Shown piece after piece: positions 1 to 5,175 of a stretch of 5,175 nucleotides of DNA. The notes below the pieces were generated by a model. It worked only from the letters and a program-made list of their open reading frames with translations. It ran no database searches and was not told the DNA's origin. Each line of letters starts with the position of its first letter. The first letter of the stretch is position 1. The DNA comes from an uncultured Opitutia bacterium (GTDB lineage Bacteria; Verrucomicrobiota; Verrucomicrobiia; Opitutales; UBA953), in NCBI GenBank assembly GCA_903868455.1, contig CAIPVK010000010.1, positions 1 through 5,175 of the forward strand, read 5' to 3'. The translations under genes and the position numbers were made by a program.

Positions 1-4
1 CCCC

Positions 5-1021
5 ATGCCCCGACTCCTCCTCGCGTTCCTGGCCCTCGCGTCCGGCCTCGCCGCCGCCCCCGCGGCCTCCGGTCCCGGTTGGGTGAGCTACGGCGACGCC
101 GCCGCCCCGCATGTCGTCCTGCTCGGCGGCGACGAGGAATACCGCTCCGAGGAGTCCCTGCCCATGCTCGCCCGCATCCTCGCGGCCCGGCACGGCCTGC
201 GCGCGACCGTCCTCCTCTCCCACGACCCCGACGGCTCGGTGAATCCCAAGCGCGTCGACTCGCTCGCCCGCCCCGAGGTCCTCGACTCGGCCGACGCCTT
301 GGTGATCGCCCTGCGGTTCCGCCGTTGGAATCCGGACGCGCTCGCGCGCTTCGACGCCGCCCTCCGTCGCGGCGTCCCGATCGTCGCCCTGCGCACCTCG
401 ACCCACGCCTTCGCGGGCATCCCCGCCGACAGCCCCCAAGCTTGGTACAACTGGAACAATGACGGCGGGTTCGGCCGCAAGGTGCTGGGCGAGACCTGGC
501 TCACCCATTGGGGACACCACGGCGTCGAGGGCACCCTCGCCAAGGTCGAGCCGGCCGCAGCCGGCCACCCCGTCCTGCGCGGCGTCGGGGAGATCTTCGG
601 CGACAGCGACGTCTACGAGGCCTATCCGCCCGACGACGCCCGCGTCCTGCTGCGCGGGTTCGTCCTGAAGGGCATGGACCCCGAGGGCCCGCTGTCCGCC
701 GCCGTCAAGCCGCGCGCCCGCGGCGACAAGGGCGTCCAGCCCGTCAACGACCCGGCCATGCCGGTCGCCTGGGTGCGTGAACTCCCGAACGCGGGCGGCA
801 AGCCGAACCGCGTCCTCTGCGCGACCCTCGGCGCCGCGACCGACCTGGCCGATCCCGACCTGCGCCGCCTCGTCGTGAACGGCGTCCTCTGGGGGCTCGG
901 TCGCGAGGTGCCCGCCTCGGCCGACGTCGAGCCGCTCGCTCCCTATCGTCCCTCGCCCTTCGCCTTCGACGGCTTCCGCAAGGGCAAGACCGCGGCCGAG
1001 CTCGGCGAGGGCGCGCGCTGA
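5..1021 (+). CDS. Secreted ThuA-like domain protein (glutamine-amidotransferase-like fold)
   Basis: This 338-residue protein is probably exported. Residues 1-22 form a signal peptide: M-P-R, a Leu/Ala-rich core, then small residues, with likely cleavage among the alanines at 18-22. The rest matches the ThuA-like family. There is a first core strand followed by GGDEEYRSEE (41-50), then HDPDGSVNP (73-81), a strand ending in ALRFR (102-106), and VALRTSTHAF (127-136). Next come GGFGRKVLGETW (154-165) with the histidine cluster HWGHHG (168-173), and GAATDL (276-281) with VNGVLWGLG (291-299) near the end. The C-terminal FDGFRKGKTAAELG also recurs in PVC members. ThuA is named after trehalose utilisation, but the reaction of these secreted versions is unknown, so no enzyme activity is assigned. 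The start at position 5 gives a sensible signal peptide; only four bases lie upstream, so the ribosome binding site and promoter are outside the window. The next gene begins 3 nt after the stop, which implies co-transcription and likely coupling. Confidence 0.9.
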   Translation: MPRLLLAFLALASGLAAAPAASGPGWVSYGDAAAPHVVLLGGDEEYRSEESLPMLARILAARHGLRATVLLSHDPDGSVNPKRVDSLARPEVLDSADALVIALRFRRWNPDALARFDAALRRGVPIVALRTSTHAFAGIPADSPQAWYNWNNDGGFGRKVLGETWLTHWGHHGVEGTLAKVEPAAAGHPVLRGVGEIFGDSDVYEAYPPDDARVLLRGFVLKGMDPEGPLSAAVKPRARGDKGVQPVNDPAMPVAWVRELPNAGGKPNRVLCATLGAATDLADPDLRRLVVNGVLWGLGREVPASADVEPLAPYRPSPFAFDGFRKGKTAAELGEGAR

Positions 1022-1024
1022 TCC

Positions 1025-4000
1025 ATGCGCCTTCTCCTGCTGCTCGGGGCCCTGGCCGTTCCCGTCTCCGCCGCCCCTCGGCTGGAGCTGCGCCCGGACG
1101 ACCATGTCGCCCTGGTCGGTGCCGGGCCTGTCGAGCGGCTCCAGCACCACGGTCATCTCGAGACCCTGCTCCACGCCGCCCACCCCGGCCACCGTCTCGT
1201 GGTCCGCAACCTCGGCTTCGCGGGCGACGAGGTCGGGCTGATGCCGCGGTCGGACGGCACCCCGCCGCTCGAGTTCTTCCTGGACATGACCCCGGGCGTG
1301 CGCCGCGCCAAGTGGGGCTCGGCCGAGGGCGAGTACCGCGTGGGCGCGCCCTTCCACGCCACGGTCATCCTCGCCCAGTGGGGTTTCAACGAGTCCTTCG
1401 CCGGCCCCGCCGGGCTCGGCGCCTTTCGCAAGCGGCTCGACGCCTGGGTCGGGGAGCAGCTCGCCGCCGACCGCGGGCGCGGACGTCCCCGGCTCGCGCT
1501 GCTCTCCCCGCCCGCGATGGGGGATCTCCCCTCCTTCCCCGCGGGTCATGTCGCGGCGCGCAACGCCGACCTCGCCGCCTACGCCGCCGTCGTGCGCGAG
1601 GTGGCCGCGGCCCGAGGCCTGCCGTTCGCCGACGTCTTCGCGATCACCGACGGTCTCCATCGCCGCGCGGCATCCCCGCTCACCGTCCACGGCATCCATC
1701 TCGGCGAGGCGGGCCAGGCGGCGCTCGCGCCGCGCGTGCTCGAGGCCCTGCTCGGCAAGCCGGCGCCTGCCCAGGTCCCCGCGGCGCTTCGGCCGCTCGT
1801 CCGCGAGAAGGGAAGGGAGTGGCGGGCGCGGTATCGCGCCCCCGACCAGTTCAACATCTACGGGCAGCGTTCGCGCATCCCCTACGCCGACCATCGCGAC
1901 CCCTCGCGCTCGGTGACCAACGCCTTCACCATGAACCAGGAGATGGCGCAGCGCGACGTCCTGACCGCGCGCCTCGACGCCGCGGTCTGGGCGGCCGCCG
2001 CCGGCGGCGCTCCCAAGGTCGACCGATCGGGCCTGCCTCCCGTCGACCCCGTCCCCTCCAACCTGCCGCCCCGCGCCCCGCTCTCCGGTCCCGAGACGCT
2101 CGCGCACCTGCGGACGGCGGACGGCTGCAAGGTGGAGCTCGCGGCCGACGAGGCCGGGTTCCCCGACCTCGCCAACCCCGTGCAGATGGCCTTCGACGCG
2201 CGCGGCCGCCTCTGGGTCGCGGTCTGGCCCAACTACCCCAGCCGGCGTCCCGACGCGCCCTCGGGCGACAAGCTCCTCGTGCTCGACCTCGACCCGGCGA
2301 CCGGGAAGGTCGTCCGCTCGACCGTCTTCCTGGACGGCCTGGACGCGCCGTCCGGCTTCCAGTTCCACCGCGACGGCGTCCTCGTCGTCCAGGCGCCCGA
2401 CCTCCTGCTCGCGCGCGACACGGACGGCGACGGCCGGGCCGACTCGGTCGAGCCGGTCCTCCACGGCATCGACGCGGCCGACACCCACCACGCCGCCAAC
2501 TCCCTCGCGCGCGAGCCCGGCGGCGCCATCTATCTCAGCGACGGCGTCTTCCACCGCGCGGCCTTCGAGACGCCCTGGGGCCCGGTGCGCAACGCCGACG
2601 GCGCCACCTATCGCTACGAGCCGGCCACCGGCCGGGTCCAGCGCCACGCGGCCTACCCCTTCGCCAACCCGCACGGCCGCGTCTTCGACCGCTGGGGCGA
2701 GGACCTCGTCACCGATGCCACCGGGAACCACACCTATTTCGGGCCCGCGATCTCGGGTCACCTCGACGTGGGCAAGCACCCCGAGTTTGCCCAGCTCTGG
2801 GACCGCCCCTACCGTCCCTCCCCCGGCACCGCCCTCCTCAGCAGCCGCCATTTCCCGGACGACTGGCAGGGTCTCTTCCTCAACCTCAACGTCATCGGCT
2901 TCCAGGGCATCCACCGGGTGCGCCTGCGCGAGGACGGCGCCGGGTTGGTCGGCGAGGCGCTGCCCCAGGACCTGCTGTGGACGGATGTCGCGCGCGCGCC
3001 CCACTTCCGCCCGGTCGCCGCCGCCGTCGCGCCCGACGGTTCCCTCTACGTGCTGGATTGGTGCCAGCAGCTCATCGGCCACCTGCAGCACCATGTGCGC
3101 GACCCCAATCGCGACGCCACGCACGGCCGCATCTTCCGCGTGACCTACCCCTCGCGGCCCCTGCTCGTCCCGAAGCCCGTCGCCGGCCGGCCCGTCGAGG
3201 AGCTCCTCGGCCTGCTCGCGGAGCCCGAGGACGGCGTCCGCGAGCGCGCACGCGTCGAGCTCGAGGGTCGCGACCGCGCGCAGGTCCTCGCCGCCGCCGC
3301 CCGCTTCCTGGCCGCGCGCGACCGGGCCGATCCCGGTTTCGAGCACCTGCGCCTGGAGATCCTCTGGCTGCGCCAGGCGCTCGTCGCCCCCGATGTCGCC
3401 CTGCTTCGGGAGACGCTCGCCTCGCCCGAGCCCCGCGCCCGCGCCCAGGCCGTCCGCGTGCTCGGCTATTGGCGCGACCGCCTGGACGACCCCCTCGCGC
3501 TGCTCGCCCCGCTCGCCGCCGACCCGCACCCGAGGGTGCGCCTCGAGGTCGCGCGCGTCGCCAGCTTCTTCCGCGACGCCGAGGCGGCCCGGGCCGCGCG
3601 GCTGGTGGCGCCGATGCTCGGCGAGACCGAGCGCCACCTGGCCTACGTCGTCCGGGAGACGGTCCGGCAGCTCCGACGTTTCCCCGCGGCGGAGGCCGCG
3701 CTCGCGGCGACGCCCGCCGCCGTCGCGCGCGCGCCCATGCCGTTCCCGGACATCCCGTCCGACCTGCGGGGCGAGGATCGCGAGCTGTTCGTCCTCGGCC
3801 GCGAGGTCTTCCATCGCGACGGCCATTGCGCGACCTGTCACCAGAAGGACGGCCGCGGCATGGCGGGTGTCTATCCTCCGCTCAACGCCCGCGCCTGGCT
3901 CGAGGAGGACACCCGGCTCGCCAAGATCGTCCTGCACGGACTCCAGGGCGCCATGAGGGTCCGAGGCGAGGCTTACGGCGCGGCGGCCGGCTCCCCGCCC

Positions 4001-4192
4001 ATGCCCGGCTTCGGCGCCCTCCTCGACGACCGCGAGGTCGCGGGCGTCCTGACCTATGTGCGCCGCTCCTTCGGCAACCGTCTCCCGCCCGTCCGCCCCG
4101 ACGCGGTTGCTCGCGTGCGGGCCGAGCACGTCGGACGCACCGCCTTTTGGAAGGGCTCGGAGCTCGCGCCGGGCGGCCCCGGAGGGCGCTGA
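1025..4192 (+). CDS. Exported PVC-type heme-binding protein: SGNH-like, dehydrogenase propeller, HEAT, cytochrome c
   Basis: This is a 1055-residue exported multidomain protein. A signal peptide covers residues 1-16 or 1-17 (Leu core, V-S-A-A cleavage site). Residues about 25-245 resemble an SGNH/GDSL hydrolase, with NLGFAGDEV (62-70), GFNES (120-124) and a final GIHL (223-226), but the nucleophile serine block reads GAGPVER (32-38). Residues about 355-710 match the PVC membrane-bound-dehydrogenase-type beta-propeller: DLANPVQMAFDARGRLWVAV (381-400), DTDGDGRAD (465-473), DTHHAANS (486-493), ANPHGRVFDRWG (547-558) and IGHLQHHVRDPNRDATHGRI (684-703). Residues about 720-895 are Arg/Ala/Leu-rich helical pairs of HEAT type. 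Residues about 918-1017 are a class I-like cytochrome c with CATCH (935-939) and probable axial Met993 in PPMPGFG, ending in VLTYVRRSFGN. The heme implies periplasmic or surface location and electron transfer. Substrate is unknown; polysaccharide-related oxidation is a hypothesis for the family. The start 3 nt after the ThuA stop gives the signal peptide; a weak GAGGG lies at 1007-1011. Confidence 0.93.
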   Translation: MRLLLLLGALAVPVSAAPRLELRPDDHVALVGAGPVERLQHHGHLETLLHAAHPGHRLVVRNLGFAGDEVGLMPRSDGTPPLEFFLDMTPGVRRAKWGSAEGEYRVGAPFHATVILAQWGFNESFAGPAGLGAFRKRLDAWVGEQLAADRGRGRPRLALLSPPAMGDLPSFPAGHVAARNADLAAYAAVVREVAAARGLPFADVFAITDGLHRRAASPLTVHGIHLGEAGQAALAPRVLEALLGKPAPAQVPAALRPLVREKGREWRARYRAPDQFNIYGQRSRIPYADHRDPSRSVTNAFTMNQEMAQRDVLTARLDAAVWAAAAGGAPKVDRSGLPPVDPVPSNLPPRAPLSGPETLAHLRTADGCKVELAADEAGFPDLANPVQMAFDARGRLWVAVWPNYPSRRPDAPSGDKLLVLDLDPATGKVVRSTVFLDGLDAPSGFQFHRDGVLVVQAPDLLLARDTDGDGRADSVEPVLHGIDAADTHHAANSLAREPGGAIYLSDGVFHRAAFETPWGPVRNADGATYRYEPATGRVQRHAAYPFANPHGRVFDRWGEDLVTDATGNHTYFGPAISGHLDVGKHPEFAQLWDRPYRPSPGTALLSSRHFPDDWQGLFLNLNVIGFQGIHRVRLREDGAGLVGEALPQDLLWTDVARAPHFRPVAAAVAPDGSLYVLDWCQQLIGHLQHHVRDPNRDATHGRIFRVTYPSRPLLVPKPVAGRPVEELLGLLAEPEDGVRERARVELEGRDRAQVLAAAARFLAARDRADPGFEHLRLEILWLRQALVAPDVALLRETLASPEPRARAQAVRVLGYWRDRLDDPLALLAPLAADPHPRVRLEVARVASFFRDAEAARAARLVAPMLGETERHLAYVVRETVRQLRRFPAAEAALAATPAAVARAPMPFPDIPSDLRGEDRELFVLGREVFHRDGHCATCHQKDGRGMAGVYPPLNARAWLEEDTRLAKIVLHGLQGAMRVRGEAYGAAAGSPPMPGFGALLDDREVAGVLTYVRRSFGNRLPPVRPDAVARVRAEHVGRTAFWKGSELAPGGPGGR

Positions 4193-4215
4193 GCCCGCCG
4201 TATCCGTTTGCCTCC

Positions 4216-4243
4216 CGCCGCCGGCCTCCCTTGGCTGGCGGCG
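4216..4243 (+). promoter_or_regulatory. Strong hairpin immediately upstream of the glycosyltransferase start
   Basis: An 11-bp inverted repeat is seen directly: left arm CGCCGCCGGCC (4216-4226), six-base loop TCCCTT, right arm GGCTGGCGGCG (4233-4243). All eleven positions pair in RNA, one of them as a G-U wobble. It starts 23 nt after the stop of the heme protein and ends 2 nt before the ATG at 4246. No T-tract follows, so it is not a classical intrinsic terminator. It could attenuate transcription from upstream, act as a 3' end stabiliser, or cover the ribosome entry site of the next gene. No Shine-Dalgarno sequence is visible in this 53-nt gap. GC-rich DNA makes chance hairpins likelier, so function is inferred only. 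Confidence 0.5.
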
Positions 4244-4245
4244 CG

Positions 4246-4977
4246 ATGGCGACCTTCCTGTGCATGAAGTGGGGCACCAAGTACGGCCCCGAGTACGTCA
4301 ACCGGCTCCACTCCATGGTCCGGCGCCACATGTCCGGCCCCTTCCGCTTCGTCTGCCTGACCGACAGCCGCGAGGGCCTCGACCCCGGCATCGAGGCCTT
4401 CCCCATCCCCAGCCTCCGCCTGCCTCCCGGCAGCCCCGAGCGCGGCTGGACCAAGCTCGTCTCCTTCTCGCCCGAGCTCACCGCGCCCGGCGGCCCCCGG
4501 CTGAGCGGGCCGGTGCTCTTCCTCGACATCGACATCGTCATCGTCGGCCCGCTCGACGACTTCTTCCGCCACCCGGGCGAGTTCCTCATCATGCGCGAGC
4601 GCAAGAAGCTGCGCGTCCAGGGGAACTCCTCCGTCTACCGCTGGACGGCCGGCGCCCACGCCGACGTGCTCGACCACTTCCGCGCCAACCTCGACGCCGT
4701 GCGCGCCCGCCACCGCAACGAGCAGGAGTTCCTCGTCGACCACCTCTCGCGCCAGGGCAAGGTCGCCTTCTGGCCCGAGACCTGGTGCCGCAGCTTCAAG
4801 CGCCATTGCGTGCGCTGGTTCCCGTTCTCCCTCTTCCGCGCCCCGGTAATCCCCGAGGACGCCCGCGTGATCGTCTTCCACGGCCTGCCCAACCCGCCCG
4901 ACGCGCTGGTCGGGCGCAGCGGCAAGTGGTACCGCCGCGTGCTGCCCACGCCCTGGATCGCCGAGCACTGGCGCTGA
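4246..4977 (+). CDS. Putative cytosolic DxD glycosyltransferase
   Basis: This 243-residue protein has no signal peptide or membrane segment. It resembles small GT-A-fold nucleotide-sugar glycosyltransferases. The N-terminus FLCMKWGTKYGPEYVNRL (4-21) looks like the first nucleotide-binding strand and helix, followed by the strand FRFVCLTD (33-40). The DxD motif is D94-I95-D96 in LFLDIDIVI and would bind the metal and sugar nucleotide. Further conserved-looking segments are GNSSVYRW (126-133), NEQEF (158-162), WPETWCRSFK (176-185) and a late VFHGLPNPP (210-218), which recalls the C-terminal His/Gly motif of GT8-like enzymes. Donor, acceptor and pathway cannot be read from the sequence. The start at 4246 is chosen because it begins just before the first core strand. 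The same frame is open far upstream, to 1312, but that part is an Arg/Pro-rich shadow of the heme protein. A 53-nt gap and a hairpin separate it from the exported pair, so it may be an independent unit. There is no clear ribosome binding site. Confidence 0.8.
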   Translation: MATFLCMKWGTKYGPEYVNRLHSMVRRHMSGPFRFVCLTDSREGLDPGIEAFPIPSLRLPPGSPERGWTKLVSFSPELTAPGGPRLSGPVLFLDIDIVIVGPLDDFFRHPGEFLIMRERKKLRVQGNSSVYRWTAGAHADVLDHFRANLDAVRARHRNEQEFLVDHLSRQGKVAFWPETWCRSFKRHCVRWFPFSLFRAPVIPEDARVIVFHGLPNPPDALVGRSGKWYRRVLPTPWIAEHWR

Positions 4978-4986
4978 GCGCGCCGA

Positions 4987-5007
4987 CCCGCGGCCTCAGG
5001 CCGCGGG
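4987..5007. terminator. GC hairpin between convergent genes, possible bidirectional terminator
   Basis: A perfect 9-bp inverted repeat is seen: CCCGCGGCC (4987-4995), loop TCA (4996-4998), GGCCGCGGG (4999-5007). It begins 9 nt after the stop of the glycosyltransferase. Its loop is exactly the reverse complement of the TGA stop of the convergent gene. Position between two converging genes fits a shared terminator. No T-run follows on either strand, so it is not a canonical Rho-independent terminator, and half of the stem is coding for the minus-strand gene. Confidence 0.45.
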
Positions 5008-5175
5008 CGTCCCGCCGGCCTCGTCGGCCCCGGACGCCTCGCCCGCCGACTCCTCGGCCTCCGCGGCCTTGGCCTCGGCGGCGTTGCGGATGACGGGCTG
5101 GGCGTGGAGCGCGCCGTTGGGCAGCTTGGCCACGTAGCCCTGCGAGATGAGGAAGACCAGGTCGGCGGCGACCGC
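4996..5175 (-). CDS. C-terminal end of an unidentified protein (partial, convergent)
   Basis: On the minus strand the frame is open from the window edge at 5175 to a TGA at 4998-4996, giving the last 59 residues of a gene whose start lies outside. It begins A-V-A-A, followed by DLVFLISQGYVAKLPNGAL (5-23) and HAQPVIRN (24-31). It then turns into a low-complexity tail rich in Ala, Glu and Gly (32-59), probably disordered. The first part has a believable folded pattern, a helix followed by a turn and short strands, which could be the end of a small helical or winged-helix-like domain; that is only a guess. I do not recognise the family and assign no function. Support for it being real comes from the natural amino acid mix of the first 31 residues, in contrast to the Arg/Pro-rich plus-strand frames here, and from the compact 18-nt spacing to the convergent stop at 4977. 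Confidence 0.65.
   Translation of the reverse strand, partial: AVAADLVFLISQGYVAKLPNGALHAQPVIRNAAEAKAAEAEESAGEASGADEAGGTPAA

Noticed and set aside
549..566. Short inverted repeat with CCGGC/GCCGG arms inside the ThuA-like gene
   Set aside because: It has a short stem, is internal to a coding region, and is common in sequence of this composition.
2417..2443. DTDGDGRAD segment resembling an EF-hand or dockerin calcium loop
   Set aside because: It is a usual element within the propeller of this family. There is no second dockerin repeat, so it is not a cellulosome-type dockerin. Calcium binding at the loop itself remains possible.
3722..3735. CG-alternating runs, also near 2990-3000, as possible Z-DNA or regulatory tracts
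   Set aside because: They fall within codons for Ala and Arg in a very GC-rich gene and are expected by chance.
1312..4245. Very long plus-strand open frame running in from 1312 and continuing into the glycosyltransferase, suggesting a 1221-residue protein
   Set aside because: The part before 4246 is Arg/Pro/Gly-rich, without motifs, and lies out of frame over the well-supported heme protein. High GC removes stop codons by chance. Only the part from 4246 is real.
3882..4604. Minus-strand open frame of about 240 codons spanning the end of the heme protein and the start of the glycosyltransferase
   Set aside because: It is rich in Arg, Pro and Ser, has no recognisable domain and is antisense to two supported genes.
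4054..4968. Long minus-strand open frame of about 304 codons opposite the glycosyltransferase
   Set aside because: Its composition is Ala/Glu/Gly/Val-rich and repetitive, as expected from the reverse complement of a high-GC gene, and it shows no domain motif. The plus-strand frame has clear family motifs.

Overview
The window is very GC-rich (estimated by eye at about 70% or more) and almost entirely coding. It suggests a member of the Planctomycetota-Verrucomicrobiota-Chlamydiota (PVC) superphylum, most likely a high-GC verrucomicrobial lineage. The main evidence is the second gene. It has the full architecture of the PVC-specific family of exported cytochromes: a dehydrogenase-like beta-propeller, HEAT-like helices and a PVC-type CxxCH heme domain. 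The placement rests on recalled family motifs, because no search was possible.

Layout. Positions 5-1021 (+) encode a secreted ThuA-like protein with a glutamine-amidotransferase-like fold. After 3 nt, positions 1025-4192 (+) encode a 1055-residue exported multidomain protein: a degenerate SGNH hydrolase-like domain, a beta-propeller, HEAT repeats and a C-terminal monoheme cytochrome c. A 53-nt gap follows, filled largely by a strong hairpin. Positions 4246-4977 (+) encode a 243-residue cytosolic protein that looks like a nucleotide-sugar glycosyltransferase with a DxD motif. The right edge (4996-5175, - strand) holds the last 59 codons of a convergent gene of unknown function. Its stop codon sits in the loop of a 9-bp GC hairpin between the two convergent genes.

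How the genes may work together. The first two genes form a tight, probably translationally coupled pair, and both products carry signal peptides. ThuA-like, SGNH-like and PVC-heme modules are commonly found together or fused in this superphylum. Their biochemical role is not established; links to extracellular or periplasmic breakdown of complex glycans or other organic substrates have been proposed. The glycosyltransferase is on the same strand but is probably a separate function, since it is cytosolic and biosynthetic. I see no RNA gene, CRISPR array, insertion sequence or other mobile element.

The points most worth a second look are the loss of the expected catalytic residues in the SGNH-like domain, two non-heme cysteines placed at the two ends of the propeller, and the hairpin directly in front of the glycosyltransferase start codon.
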